From Porphyromonadaceae bacterium UBA3318 (GTDB lineage Bacteria > Bacteroidota > Bacteroidia > Bacteroidales > Muribaculaceae), in NCBI GenBank assembly GCA_002361235.1, contig DESI01000007.1, positions 1 to 64,000 of the forward strand: a stretch of 64,000 nucleotides of DNA. The letters run 5' to 3'. Position 1 is the first letter of the stretch. The number at the start of each line of letters is the position of its first letter. This document shows, piece after piece, positions 1-8,894 of this stretch. The position numbers and the translations under genes are program-made. The notes beneath the pieces were generated by a model that saw only the letters and a list, made by a program, of their open reading frames with translations, was not told where the DNA came from and did not search any database.

Positions 1-77
1 CCGCTCCCTCCTTGGCTTGCAAAATCATCTCAAAAAATCCTCTCAATCTTAATTTGATTTAAAAGTAAACACACTCT
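1..77. repeat. Right end of a MITE-like dispersed element
   Basis: The terminal stretch AAAAGTAAACACACTC (61-76 or so) is also the right end of the 180-bp palindromic element at 18512-18691. The preceding ~60 bases (GCTCCCT..CTTGC..ATC..CTCAAAAA) align with the interior of that copy. This is therefore the right half of a second, diverged copy whose left half lies outside the window. The base triplet after the terminal C is TAA, compatible with a TNA-type 3-bp target. Seen directly by comparing the two loci; mobility is inferred. Confidence 0.6.
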
Positions 78-87
78 AATACACTGA

Positions 88-681
88 ATGGACAGATACT
101 ATACGATACAGATAGCCGGCTCGTCGCAATACAAGGAGAAGATGAGCCGGTTCCTTTCGTTTGCGTTGCCGGCGTATACGGCCGAGGAATGCAAGGAACT
201 GATCAAGGAATATCAGAACAGATACCACGACGCGCGTCATGTGTGCTGGGCGTATATGCTGGGTCCGGAGCGTAAGGAATGGCAGCTGTCGGACAACGGC
301 GAGCCGTCGGGCACGGCGGGCAAGCCGATATTGGGCCAGATCAACAGCATGGAACTAACGGACGTGCTGGTGTTGGTGGTGCGTTATTTCGGCGGCATCA
401 AGCTGGGGACGTCGGGGCTGATACAGGCCTACCGCGAGGCTGCGCGCGAGGCGTTGGAGGATGCCGGCGTCAAGGAGATGCGGCAGATGGTGAGGCTGCG
501 TCTTGAGGTGCCGTACGCCAAGGCCGAGGGGGTGATGAGGATAGTGAAACAGCCTGATATAAGAATAGTGAATCAGACATTCGACAACCAGTGCGGACTG
601 GAGATAGAATTCCCGCTGGATATGGAAAGTGAACTGCGCGGACGGCTGGGAAGCGCGGACGAGTGCAGGATTCTCGAATAA
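88..681 (+). CDS. IMPACT/YigZ family protein
   Basis: A 197-residue protein of the YigZ/IMPACT (UPF0029) family, cytosolic. The family is conserved from bacteria to eukaryotes and is linked in eukaryotes to Gcn2/translation control; the bacterial role is unsettled. The N-terminal IMPACT domain covers about residues 15-125 and carries the family signature SDNGEPSGTAGKPIL followed by VVRYFGGIKLGTSGL. The C-terminal alpha/beta domain (about 135-190) matches the usual two-domain length. The ATG at 88 follows directly after the repeat end at the window start, with no Shine-Dalgarno. It is separated from the HU gene by about 245 bases and is probably monocistronic. Confidence 0.9.
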   Translation: MDRYYTIQIAGSSQYKEKMSRFLSFALPAYTAEECKELIKEYQNRYHDARHVCWAYMLGPERKEWQLSDNGEPSGTAGKPILGQINSMELTDVLVLVVRYFGGIKLGTSGLIQAYREAAREALEDAGVKEMRQMVRLRLEVPYAKAEGVMRIVKQPDIRIVNQTFDNQCGLEIEFPLDMESELRGRLGSADECRILE

Positions 682-732
682 CGGCATATTTGAGAAAAAA
701 GCGTAAAAATCTAAGAAAAAACGCTTTAAATG

Positions 733-763
733 ATTGCCGAATGAAAAAAAATTACGATATTTG
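733..763 (+). promoter_or_regulatory. Candidate promoter for HU / small basic protein
   Basis: ATTG at 733-736 and GATATTTG at 756-763 are separated by 19 bases. This approximates the Bacteroidetes housekeeping pattern (TTTG, 19-21 bp, TAnnTTTG), with one mismatch in the -7 box. It would give a 5' leader of about 155 nt before HU. The rest of 682-925 shows no convincing gene. Confidence 0.4.
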
Positions 764-925
764 CAGTGCGAAAAAAATGAGCACCCCTGAATTGAGGACA
801 AAATACGGTCCAAAGCGGTGTTGTTCAGGCAATTGGGTGTTTGACGGACACTCAATTGTGCGTAAATGTGAGAGTCAAAAGCAGAGAATAGAAATTTCAT
901 AACGAAATATAATAACTCATACACA

Positions 926-1198
926 ATGACAAAAGCAGATATAGTAACAGAGATCTCGCGCAAGACCGGTCTGGAGAAGGCAGCAGTGCTGACCGTTGTT
1001 GAAGAGTTCATGACTACAGTAAAGGAGAGCATGGGCGCCGGCAATAACGTATACCTGAGAGGCTTCGGCAGCTTCGTGGTGAAGACCCGCAAGGAGAAGA
1101 CCGCACGCAACATCTCGAAGAACACGGCAATCAAGATTCCGGAGCACAAGGTTCCGACCTTCAAGCCCTCGAAGGTGTTCCTGGAGGAGATCCACTAA
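926..1198 (+). CDS. hup: HU/IHF family DNA-binding protein
   Basis: A 90-residue histone-like nucleoid protein that bends and compacts DNA as a dimer. The length is exactly that of HU. The beta-arm region contains the family signature GFGSFVVKTRKEKTARN (about residues 46-62) and the N-terminal helical part is MTKADIVTEISRKTGLEK. The C-terminal half is lysine-rich and departs from the usual RNPQTG arm motif (RNISKNTAIKIP), as in other Bacteroidetes HU paralogues. The small basic ribosomal-type ORF follows 73 bases downstream, so the two are likely co-transcribed up to the hairpin at 1442-1458. Confidence 0.93.
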   Translation: MTKADIVTEISRKTGLEKAAVLTVVEEFMTTVKESMGAGNNVYLRGFGSFVVKTRKEKTARNISKNTAIKIPEHKVPTFKPSKVFLEEIH

Positions 1199-1271
1199 TC
1201 GGACAAGTCAGGAGAGATACGGATTCCGGACGGAATCCTGAAAATATTAGTAATACTAAAACCAAACAACG

Positions 1272-1361
1272 ATGCCAAGCGGAAAGAAGAGAAAAGGCCA
1301 CAAGATGGCTACTCACAAGCGCAAGAAGAGACTGAGAAAGAATCGTCATAAGAAGAAGTAA
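1272..1361 (+). CDS. AURKAIP1/COX24 (mS38)-like small basic protein
   Basis: A 29-codon ORF beginning MPSGKKRKGHKMATHKRKK and ending RLRKNRHKKK, about 60% Lys/Arg. The pattern KRKKRLRKNRHKK resembles the DUF1713 / AURKAIP1-COX24 domain of mitochondrial small-subunit protein mS38 and related tiny bacterial ribosomal proteins, so a structural role on the 30S subunit is likely but inferred. It lies between HU and a terminator-like hairpin. The ORF is too short for most gene callers. No Shine-Dalgarno is visible, as usual here. Chance occurrence is unlikely given the composition and the start and stop placement. Confidence 0.75.
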   Translation: MPSGKKRKGHKMATHKRKKRLRKNRHKKK

Positions 1362-1441
1362 TCAGGTTCCGCAAGGACCTGAGACCCGCAAGGGCTCTTC
1401 GCATACGACAATCTTGCGAAATAAAGGACAAACGGGACCCC

Positions 1442-1475
1442 GCCCCTCGGGATGGGGCTTCGTTTTGTTCTTTTT
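1442..1475 (+). terminator. Rho-independent terminator after HU operon
   Basis: GCCCC (1442-1446) pairs with GGGGC (1454-1458) and is followed by a T-rich run to about 1476. A second hairpin with a GCAA loop (about 1363-1382) precedes it. The terminator lies upstream of the preferred RNase E/G start at 1515 but inside the longer alternative ORF, which argues for the downstream start. Confidence 0.6.
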
Positions 1476-1514
1476 TATTTAAGCGCGTACCATATTGCGC
1501 AATTTAATGTAGAA

Positions 1515-3494
1515 ATGAAAAGCGAATTAGTAGTAGATGTAAGCCGCGAGGAAGTGTCGATAGCGCTTCTCGAGGATTCGCGTCTGGTGTCGCTTCAGAA
1601 GGAGAGCCGCAACATAGCGTATGCCGTGGGCGACCTCTATCTGGCCAAGGTCAAGAAGCTGATGCCGGGACTGAACGCCGCATTTGTCGATGTCGGCTAC
1701 GAAAAGGACGCTTTTCTTCATTATCTTGATTTGGGACCCCAGTTCAACACCTACATACGCTATGTGCGCGAGGCGTTGGACGACAAGCGAAAGGTCCCCA
1801 GTGTGTCGAAACTGAAATTCGACCAGGACATTCCGAAACAGGGCACCATACAGGACGTGCTGAAGCCCGGCGACCAGCTGCTGGTGCAGGTGGCCAAGGA
1901 GCCGATCTCGACCAAGGGACCCCGACTCACCACCGAAATATCCTTTACGGGACGGTTCATGGTGCTGATGCCGTTCGGCGACAAGATCTCCATATCGCAG
2001 AAAATCAAAAGCACGGAGGAGAAGATACGCCTGCGCCAGCTGATAGGCAGCATCAAGCCCAAGGGATTCAGCGTGATAGTGCGCACGTCGGCCGAAAACA
2101 AGCGCGTCGCGGAGCTTAACAACGAGATGCGTACGCTGCTCAAGAGCTGGGAGGACTCCATAGCCAAGATGCAGCGGGCCAAGGCCCCGGCGCTCGTGTA
2201 TCAGGAAGACTCGCGTACGCTGAGCATGATCCGCGACCTGTTCGCACCCACTTTCGAGAATATCCACGTCAACGACAGTGAATCGTACGAGCAGATCCGC
2301 AAATATGTGTCGTTGATCGCACCGGAAAAGGATAACATCGTGCAGCTGTATGACAGCGACGAGCCTATCTTCGACCATTACAACATCACCCGTCAGATCA
2401 AGAGCAGCTTCGGCAAGACTGTATCGTTCCGCAGCGGGGCATACCTGATCATAGAGCACACGGAGGCACTGCACGTCATAGACGTGAACTCAGGCAACCG
2501 CAGCAAGTCGACGCCCGACCAGGAATCGAACGCCCTGGATGTTAACCTTAAGGCAGCCGACGAGATAGCGCGCCAGTTGCGACTGCGCGACATGGGCGGA
2601 ATCATAGTGGTGGATTTCATCGATATGGCCAAGCAGGAACACCGCCAGGAACTGTACGACCACATGCGCGAGATCATGGCCAACGACCGTGCGCGCCACA
2701 ACATCCTGCCGCTGTCCAAGTTCGGCCTGATGCAGATCACGCGCCAGCGCGTGCGTCCGGCCCTGGACATAGCCACCGCCGAAACCTGCCCCTCGTGCTT
2801 CGGAAAGGGCTATGTGCAGAGCTCGCTGCTGTTCACCGACAAACTCGAGGAGAAGATAGAATACCTCACCGAGCACCTTAAGGTGAAGAAATTCATAATG
2901 TACGTTCATCCTTACGTTGAATCGTACATCAAGAAGGGACTGTTCTCGCTCTATTCCAGGTGGCGTCGCCGCTACGGACGCGGAGTGAAGGTGGTGGCCG
3001 ACGAATCATTGGCTTTCCTGCAGTACAAGGTACTGGACCAGAACAAGGTCGAGATAGACCTGCAGGAAGAAAGCGACATGAATTCGAGCCAGACCAAGAA
3101 CGGCCAGAAAGTGAACACGCGCAACGACGTGAACACCGCGGAGGAGACCCCGGAAGCCCAGCCTGCCAAGAACAAGGCCAAGAAGAACAAGCAGAAGCAG
3201 ACTCAGCAGCAGCCTCAGCAGCAGCCTCAGCCCAAGCAGGAACCCAAGCCGAAGGAGGCACCGAAGCCGAAACCCGAGCCGAAACAGAAGCCAAAGCAGG
3301 AGACGGACGTTCAGCAGGAGGCAAAGCCTGAGACTGACGGCGAGCCGACACCTCAGCAGGAACAGAAACCCAAGCCGGCGCCCAAGCCGCGCCGGAAACC
3401 ACAACCCAAAAAAGATAATGAAGAAAAGAAGGCTGTGAAGGAAACGGGACTTATGGTTATAGAACCATCGACCCCCACACAGCAACCGGAGTAA
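1515..3494 (+). CDS. rng: RNase E/G family ribonuclease with basic tail
   Basis: A 659-residue endoribonuclease of the RNase G/E family (rRNA maturation, mRNA decay). The start at 1515 (MKSELVVDVSREEV) fits Bacteroidetes homologues; the ORF is open from 1452, but that start would sit in the terminator. The S1-like region is at about 35-125 (MPGLNAAFVDVGYEKDAFLH). The catalytic domain has the metal-binding aspartates of HVIDVNSGNR and IIVVDFIDM and the zinc-link CPSCFGKG. From about residue 525 to the end it is a low-complexity tail of K, P, Q and E repeats (PKPEPKQKPK type), longer than in RNase G. By analogy with RNase E such tails bind RNA or degradosome partners; that is inference. Confidence 0.93.
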   Translation: MKSELVVDVSREEVSIALLEDSRLVSLQKESRNIAYAVGDLYLAKVKKLMPGLNAAFVDVGYEKDAFLHYLDLGPQFNTYIRYVREALDDKRKVPSVSKLKFDQDIPKQGTIQDVLKPGDQLLVQVAKEPISTKGPRLTTEISFTGRFMVLMPFGDKISISQKIKSTEEKIRLRQLIGSIKPKGFSVIVRTSAENKRVAELNNEMRTLLKSWEDSIAKMQRAKAPALVYQEDSRTLSMIRDLFAPTFENIHVNDSESYEQIRKYVSLIAPEKDNIVQLYDSDEPIFDHYNITRQIKSSFGKTVSFRSGAYLIIEHTEALHVIDVNSGNRSKSTPDQESNALDVNLKAADEIARQLRLRDMGGIIVVDFIDMAKQEHRQELYDHMREIMANDRARHNILPLSKFGLMQITRQRVRPALDIATAETCPSCFGKGYVQSSLLFTDKLEEKIEYLTEHLKVKKFIMYVHPYVESYIKKGLFSLYSRWRRRYGRGVKVVADESLAFLQYKVLDQNKVEIDLQEESDMNSSQTKNGQKVNTRNDVNTAEETPEAQPAKNKAKKNKQKQTQQQPQQQPQPKQEPKPKEAPKPKPEPKQKPKQETDVQQEAKPETDGEPTPQQEQKPKPAPKPRRKPQPKKDNEEKKAVKETGLMVIEPSTPTQQPE

Positions 3495-3500
3495 GACAAT

Positions 3501-3533
3501 GGGCGAGCAGATTCAGTCTGCCCGCCCTTTTTT
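3501..3533 (+). terminator. Terminator of the RNase E/G gene
   Basis: The arms GGGCGAGCAGA (3501-3511) and TCTGCCCGCCC (3517-3527) form an imperfect hairpin with a six-T run directly after it. This is a canonical intrinsic terminator. Confidence 0.85.
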
Positions 3534-3540
3534 CTAACGG

Positions 3541-3576
3541 TTAGCTTAGCTATCTTAGCTATTTTAGCTATTGTAA
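3541..3576. repeat. Short TTAGCTA-type tandem repeat
   Basis: Four near-tandem units of TTAGCTA(T)(C/T)T occupy the gap between the convergent RNase E/G and folC genes and run up to the folC stop region. It looks like a small slippage-type repeat; no function is evident. Confidence 0.6.
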
Positions 3577-4847
3577 GTTACAATGAAATCCGCCACGACG
3601 AAGGTGGAGCCTCCGATGAACAGGATGTCGTCGGGAGCGGCATCGGCAAGTGCAGCTTCGTATGCCTCGCTGACAGTGGGCCATGCGGTGGCGTTGTAGC
3701 CCAGTTCCGTAACGCGCTTGTGCAGTTCCCGGTAATCAAGGGCGCGGGGTATCTGCGCCTGTGTCAGATAATATGTCGCGTCGTCGGGGAACAGCGGCAG
3801 AATGTGGTCCAGGTCCTTGTCGGCTACGAAACCCATGACGATGCGCAGGCAGGGAGTGCTGCCGCCTTTCCGTGTACGCTCTGACAACAGGCGTTGCAGC
3901 TGGGCCGCGTTGCTGCGTATGCCTGCCTCGTTGTGCCCCGTGTCGCAGATGGTGAGTGGCGATTCTGAAATGACTTCCCAGCGGCCCCGCAGTCCGGTCT
4001 GAGACATGACGCGGGCAAAACCGTCAAGGATGCTGCAGTCCGAGATCTCCACGCCGCGATTGCGCAGCTCCCGCAAGGCTACCCGTGCCGTGTTGATGTT
4101 CTTGTGCTGATAGTCGCCATGCAGCGGGCATACGCCCTCTGACTCGGCGTTGGCTTGCATGTCTGCCTGATTGTATGCTTCGATGAGGGGAGAGCCGGTT
4201 TCGGCGGCATGTGTGCGGAACACCTGCTGCACGTCGCCCTCGGCCTCACCGATGACAACCGGTATGCCCGGCTTCATGATTCCGGCTTTCTCTCCGGCGA
4301 TTTTCGGCAGCGTATCGCCTAAAAATTGAGCGTGGTCCCACGATATGTTGGTGATGACGCTCAGCAGGGGCGTGATGATGTTGGTGGAGTCGAGACGGCC
4401 GCCCATCCCGGTCTCGATCACAGCATAGTCCACCTGTTCGTCGGCAAACCATGTGAAGGCCATCATCATGGTCAGTTCGAAAAACGATGGTTTGTCGGGA
4501 TATTCGTCGGCCATGGCGCGCCACCGGTCGATGAAACGTTCCACCGCCTCCTTGGGAATCATGGCGCCGTTGACGCGCATACGCTCGCGGAAATCCACCA
4601 GATGAGGGGAGGTGTAGAGTCCGACCTTATATCCCTGGCTCTGAAGCGTGGATGCGATAAGGTGCGATACCGAACCTTTGCCGTTGGTGCCGGCTATGTG
4701 AATCGACGGCCATTTGTCCTGCGGATTGCCGAAATGACGTGCCAGCGCCCAGGAGCGATCCAGTCCGGGCTTGTAGGCGGCCTGTCCTACACGTGAAAAC
4801 ATGGGCAGCTGCCGGAACAGCCAGTCAAGTTTTTCTTCGTAGCTCAT
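3564..4847 (-). CDS. folC: Dihydrofolate / folylpolyglutamate synthase
   Basis: A 427-residue Mur-ligase-fold enzyme that adds L-glutamate to dihydropteroate and reduced folates using ATP (cytosolic folate pathway). The P-loop reads HIAGTNGKGSVSH (about residues 49-61), followed by the folate-site segment VGLYTSPHLVDFRERM and the metal and glutamate-binding EINISWDH-like stretch VITNISWDHAQFLG. The CDTGHNEAG motif marks the C-terminal domain. The length is normal for bifunctional FolC. It is the last gene of the cydA-cydB-chrA-chrA-folC run, 54 bases after the second chromate-transporter gene. Confidence 0.95.
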   Translation of the reverse strand: MSYEEKLDWLFRQLPMFSRVGQAAYKPGLDRSWALARHFGNPQDKWPSIHIAGTNGKGSVSHLIASTLQSQGYKVGLYTSPHLVDFRERMRVNGAMIPKEAVERFIDRWRAMADEYPDKPSFFELTMMMAFTWFADEQVDYAVIETGMGGRLDSTNIITPLLSVITNISWDHAQFLGDTLPKIAGEKAGIMKPGIPVVIGEAEGDVQQVFRTHAAETGSPLIEAYNQADMQANAESEGVCPLHGDYQHKNINTARVALRELRNRGVEISDCSILDGFARVMSQTGLRGRWEVISESPLTICDTGHNEAGIRSNAAQLQRLLSERTRKGGSTPCLRIVMGFVADKDLDHILPLFPDDATYYLTQAQIPRALDYRELHKRVTELGYNATAWPTVSEAYEAALADAAPDDILFIGGSTFVVADFIVTYNS

Positions 4848-4901
4848 ATCTGATTAATATAGACCTGTGAATCCTCTTGAGTCAATAATATGGAATTTGA
4901 A

Positions 4902-5507
4902 TCAATAATATAGAATCAGACCGAGGATTCCGGCCAGAATTATGATAAGTATCGGGTGTATTTTGATTTTCTTTCCTTTCCAGGGAATGGGGAACCACGC
5001 GAGGCAGAATGCCCCGGCACAGATGGCTATGTTGACCCATAGCTGCCAGTCGATGCCGTTGGGATTGAAGTTCGGGGCATTCATCAGCATGATAGCCGCC
5101 GAAGCAATCAGCCCGACCACGACAGGACGCAGACCCGAGAACACCGCCTTGACGGCCCCCGATTCCTGATGCCTGCGGATGAAGTGTTCGGCATACAGCA
5201 CGAGGAAATAGGATGGAAGCGTCACGGCCAGCGTACACAGCACCGACCCGAGTATGCCCCACATAAAGCCGGTCAGCTCCGGATTGACCGTGCCGGGCGC
5301 GATATAACCTATGTACGTGGCGGAATTGATGCCGATGGGTCCGGGCGTCATCTGCGATATTGCCACAATGTCGGTGAACATCTGCTCCGAAATCCATCCG
5401 GGATTAACCACAGACTGTTCCACCAGCGACAGCATGGCGTAACCGCCGCCGAAGCCGAATATGCCTATCTTGATGTAGGCCCATATCAGTTTCCAGTATA
5501 TGCTCAT
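4902..5507 (-). CDS. Chromate transporter, half-length subunit (C-terminal type)
   Basis: A 201-residue, roughly six-helix membrane protein of the CHR family. The signature FGFGGGYAMLSLVEQ is near the N terminus and QMTPGPIGINSATYIGY is mid-sequence. Bacteroidetes commonly encode the full ChrA as two half-size proteins made in pairs. The start codon overlaps the stop of the upstream partner by 4 bases (ATGA, 5504-5507), indicating translational coupling. Real substrates of such paired half-transporters are often unproven, so the chromate label is by family. Confidence 0.88.
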   Translation of the reverse strand: MSIYWKLIWAYIKIGIFGFGGGYAMLSLVEQSVVNPGWISEQMFTDIVAISQMTPGPIGINSATYIGYIAPGTVNPELTGFMWGILGSVLCTLAVTLPSYFLVLYAEHFIRRHQESGAVKAVFSGLRPVVVGLIASAAIMLMNAPNFNPNGIDWQLWVNIAICAGAFCLAWFPIPWKGKKIKIHPILIIILAGILGLILYY

Positions 5508-6067
5508 GACTTCTTAAGCTGTTTGCGGTGGGGATACCACCAGATGAGGAAGCCGAACAGGCCTCCGAGCACGATGTACAGGATAGGGGAGGAGACCGCG
5601 CCGAGGTCAAGCGAAATCATCAGCGCCACGACGCAGGGAATCCACACCGTATTCCATTTCAGTTTGGCGGCTTTGGCCGACGACAGCACCGGCGCGATGA
5701 TCAGAGCCACCACACACGGGCGTATGCCCATGAAGATGGCCGAGATTACACGGTTGTTCTTGATAGTCTCAGGCGTCAGGAATATGGCGAAGCACAGGAT
5801 GATGATGAACGACGGCAGTATCGTGCCCAACGCCGCTACGATCGAGCCACGGGTGCGCAGTATCTTGTCGCCCACCGCCACGGCGATGTTGACGGCAAGA
5901 ATTCCCGTAAGCGACTGGGCCACGGCCAGCAGATCCAGGAATTCGTCACGTTCTATCCAATGGTGTCGGTCCACGATCTCGCGCTCTATGATGGAGATCA
6001 TGGCCCAGCCTCCCCCGAAGGTGAAGGCGCCGATCTTAAAGAAGGTTATAAAGAGTGTCCAGTACAT
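5504..6067 (-). CDS. Chromate transporter, half-length subunit (N-terminal type)
   Basis: A 187-residue CHR-family membrane protein starting MYWTLFITFFKIGAFTFGGG. The frame is open to 6145, but the homologous start is the ATG at 6065-6067; the longer version would add an unlikely polar leader. It has the paired motif GGGWAMISIIEREIV and the LAVAQSLTGILAVNIAVAVG helix, where the more usual wording is (S/M)TPGP. It sits 46 bases after cydB and overlaps its partner by 4 bases, so both halves probably form one heterodimeric permease. Confidence 0.86.
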   Translation of the reverse strand: MYWTLFITFFKIGAFTFGGGWAMISIIEREIVDRHHWIERDEFLDLLAVAQSLTGILAVNIAVAVGDKILRTRGSIVAALGTILPSFIIILCFAIFLTPETIKNNRVISAIFMGIRPCVVALIIAPVLSSAKAAKLKWNTVWIPCVVALMISLDLGAVSSPILYIVLGGLFGFLIWWYPHRKQLKKS

Positions 6068-6113
6068 ACAAATTAAAACGGGGATTCCATTACGGAATCC
6101 CCATGAATGGTTG

Positions 6114-7223
6114 TCATTTGTCCATCTTTCGCCAGACGTAGGCAATGTATGCCAGTACGAAAGGAATTACGATGGATACGTAGCTCATGGCCTTCAGCGT
6201 ATATTCCGAAGACGATGCGTTGCGGATGGTCAGCGAGCTTGCCGGGTCTGCCAGCGAGGGGAGGAAGGGGGTGCTGTTGAATCCGGCGCACCAGAACAGG
6301 GCCACGACTGCTAAGAACGTGCCGATGCCGGTGAACCATACCGCGCCGCGGAATTTATTGTCGAAACATCCGCGGAACCAGCCGTAGATCACCAACACCG
6401 CGCCCGCTACGAGCGTCAGACCGATCCACCAGTCCTCGATGAAGTTGTGGAAATACTTGTAAGGCACTTCCTGGATGTCGGTGGTCAGGCCGTCTGTCTC
6501 GGTGATGGTGTAGCCCGTCGCGAGGCAAACCAACGTGACGAACAGCACGAAGAACACCAGGAAGATGCCGCCGTTGATGAAAGCGGCCCTGCGCAGCTGC
6601 GCGTCATAGCGGGTGTCGTCCTTCAGACGGTTTATCATATAGAATGAAGCCTGCATGCGGGCCAGGAAGAACACTGCCACTCCGAGCACGAGGTTGCGGG
6701 CGTTGAATATCGCCTCGAAACCGTGAGCATTGCCCCATTGCGAGATTACAGGAGCGCACGTGGTGAGCAGGTTGCCCCGGCGCACCGTGAAGTCGCCGCC
6801 GAAGAAGAACATCGAGACGGCCACGCCTAACAGCACGCAGCCGACCAGACCATTGACGAACAGGAAGGCGTCGTAGGTGTTGTGGCCGTAGACATTCCCT
6901 TTCTTTTTGCGGTATTCGTAGCTGACGGCCTGAAGCACGAAGCTGAACAGGATCAGGATCCAGAGCCAGTACGCGCCGCCGAAGCATGTGGAGTAGAACA
7001 GGGGGAAGCTGGCGAAGAACGCGCCGCCGAACACTACAAGTGTGGTATATGTAAGTTCCCACTTCGAACCCATTCCCTGCAGCAGGACGTCGCGCTGTTC
7101 GGGCTTGCGTCCGAAGGTATATATCATGGATTGTCCGCCCTGTACGAACAGGAGGAACACGAGGATGCCGCCGAGTACGGAGATAAGCACCCACCAATAA
7201 TTCTGAAGATATTCCAGTGTCAT
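6114..7223 (-). CDS. cydB: Cytochrome bd ubiquinol oxidase subunit II
   Basis: A 369-residue polytopic membrane subunit of the bd-type quinol oxidase, which reduces O2 at high affinity without pumping protons. It opens with the first membrane segment WWVLISVLGGILVFLLFVQGGQS and has about eight to nine hydrophobic segments. It follows cydA after 24 bases. In gut Bacteroidales CydAB supports growth with nanomolar oxygen. The length and order (A then B) are standard. No CydX or CydCD genes are seen in the window. Confidence 0.94.
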   Translation of the reverse strand: MTLEYLQNYWWVLISVLGGILVFLLFVQGGQSMIYTFGRKPEQRDVLLQGMGSKWELTYTTLVVFGGAFFASFPLFYSTCFGGAYWLWILILFSFVLQAVSYEYRKKKGNVYGHNTYDAFLFVNGLVGCVLLGVAVSMFFFGGDFTVRRGNLLTTCAPVISQWGNAHGFEAIFNARNLVLGVAVFFLARMQASFYMINRLKDDTRYDAQLRRAAFINGGIFLVFFVLFVTLVCLATGYTITETDGLTTDIQEVPYKYFHNFIEDWWIGLTLVAGAVLVIYGWFRGCFDNKFRGAVWFTGIGTFLAVVALFWCAGFNSTPFLPSLADPASSLTIRNASSSEYTLKAMSYVSIVIPFVLAYIAYVWRKMDK

Positions 7224-7247
7224 AATTGTAGATGTATTAGAGGGTGA

Positions 7248-8816
7248 TTATTTTTGATTGTCGGAAAGAATATTGACTGCGGATTTCTTCCCCACATACT
7301 TCACCATGATGCTGACTTCGGCCACGAGCAGCAGGGTGAAGACGGCTGCGAACGCCCAGAACGTGACGACAACCGATGAGGCGGGGATGTCGGAGATAGC
7401 CGCTACGGTAGGCAGCAGGTCCTGGATGGTCCAGGGCTGGCGTCCCACTTCGGCCACGCACCATCCGGCCTCCGAGCACAGCCACATGAACGGGGTTGAG
7501 ATCATAGCCACCCACCAGAACCACTTGGCACGGTCCATCAGGTTCTTGCGGTAGACCAGGAACAGAGCCACTACATAGAACAGCAGGAAGAACGATCCGA
7601 GATAGACCATGACGCGGAACATGGTGAACGTAAGTCCTACGGGCGGAATGGCCTCGTCCACGCTCTTGAAGTATGAATAACCGAAGAACTCATAGTTCTT
7701 GTCAAGCTCGGCTTTGGCAAGCGCCATGGCCTGCCTGTCGTTGGCCTTGCGGGCGGCGTCGTAGTCGGCCAGGGCCTGACGGGCAGCAAGTCCGCGCGCT
7801 ATGCGTTCCTGATAGGAAACGGTGTTGACGGTGTCGCCGTTTTCATTGATGGTGTATCCCTTGATGATGTCGGAGATGCCGGGCACGAAGGCGTTCCACG
7901 TGTGGGTGGCCAGCACGGAGAGGGCGTGCGGCATGGCGATATGACCCAAGTACTCAGGCTCGTCGTTGTCCCAAGTCTTGTCGGGGTTCACGATGCCGAT
8001 AAGGGTGAGTCCCTGGCCCTCGGAGCCGTGATACAGACCCTCCATCGCGGCCAGTTTCATGGGCTGATGTTTGGCTACCTGCACCGCGGAGCCGTCGCCC
8101 GTGTACATGGTAAGCAGCAGACCGGCCAATCCGACCCAGCCGCCCACCTTGATGGAAAGGATGGCGAACTCGCGGTTGTGTTTCTTAAGGAGCAGGAAGC
8201 AGCTTACGGCGATTACGAACACACCTGCCAGGGCCCAGCCGCTGAACACCGCGTGGAAGAACTTGTTGACCGCTATGCCTGAGAACAGCGCCCAGAAATC
8301 GGTCATGACGTTGCGCATCTGGTCGGGGTCGAACTCCATGCCGACGGGATACTGCATCCAGGCGTTGGCCACGAGGATCCAGAGAGCGGAAATGGAGGCA
8401 CCGATGGCCGTAAGCCAGGTGGAAGCGAGGTGGAACTTAGGGCTGACCTTGTTCCAGCCGAAGAACATGACGGCACCGAAAGTGGCCTCAAGGAAGAACG
8501 CAAGCAGACCCTCGATGGCGAGGGGAGCGCCGAATATGTCGCCCACGAACCATGAGTAGTTGCTCCAGTTGGTGCCGAATTCAAATTCCAGAATCAGGCC
8601 GGTGGCAACGCCGATGGCGAAGTTGATGCCGAACAGGGTCATCCAGAACTTAGTGATCGGCAGCCACTTTTCGTTCTTGGTTTTCAGATAGGCCGATTCC
8701 ATGATGGCCACGATGACCGACAGACCGAGTGTCAGCGGCACGAACAGCCAGTGATAGATGGCTGTCAGTGCGAACTGCAGTCGCGACCAGTCAACAAGAG
8801 TGCTAAGGTCTTCCAT
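7248..8816 (-). CDS. cydA: Cytochrome bd ubiquinol oxidase subunit I
   Basis: A 522-residue haem-binding subunit. The N terminus RLQFALTAIYHWLFVPLTLGLS contains the conserved haem-b595 histidine. The haem-b558 region reads NKFFHAVFSGWALAG, and the invariant GRQPW motif is present in EVGRQPWTIQDLLPT. A long periplasmic quinol (Q) loop (about residues 255-390) carries the insert typical of Bacteroidetes CydA. It is the first gene of the cyd-chr-folC run, with a promoter in the divergent spacer at 8895-8926. Confidence 0.96.
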   Translation of the reverse strand: MEDLSTLVDWSRLQFALTAIYHWLFVPLTLGLSVIVAIMESAYLKTKNEKWLPITKFWMTLFGINFAIGVATGLILEFEFGTNWSNYSWFVGDIFGAPLAIEGLLAFFLEATFGAVMFFGWNKVSPKFHLASTWLTAIGASISALWILVANAWMQYPVGMEFDPDQMRNVMTDFWALFSGIAVNKFFHAVFSGWALAGVFVIAVSCFLLLKKHNREFAILSIKVGGWVGLAGLLLTMYTGDGSAVQVAKHQPMKLAAMEGLYHGSEGQGLTLIGIVNPDKTWDNDEPEYLGHIAMPHALSVLATHTWNAFVPGISDIIKGYTINENGDTVNTVSYQERIARGLAARQALADYDAARKANDRQAMALAKAELDKNYEFFGYSYFKSVDEAIPPVGLTFTMFRVMVYLGSFFLLFYVVALFLVYRKNLMDRAKWFWWVAMISTPFMWLCSEAGWCVAEVGRQPWTIQDLLPTVAAISDIPASSVVVTFWAFAAVFTLLLVAEVSIMVKYVGKKSAVNILSDNQK

Positions 8817-8894
8817 AGTGGTGTATGGTGTTTAGAGGTTATTTTTTTTCCGTTTTGGTTATGTTTCGGGTTTGCGTTCAGTATATAAACAGAG

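Noticed and set aside
663..902. 79-codon plus-strand ORF after the YigZ gene
   Set aside because: It starts inside the YigZ gene and has a random-looking composition with no family resemblance. The region looks like promoter and leader of the HU gene.
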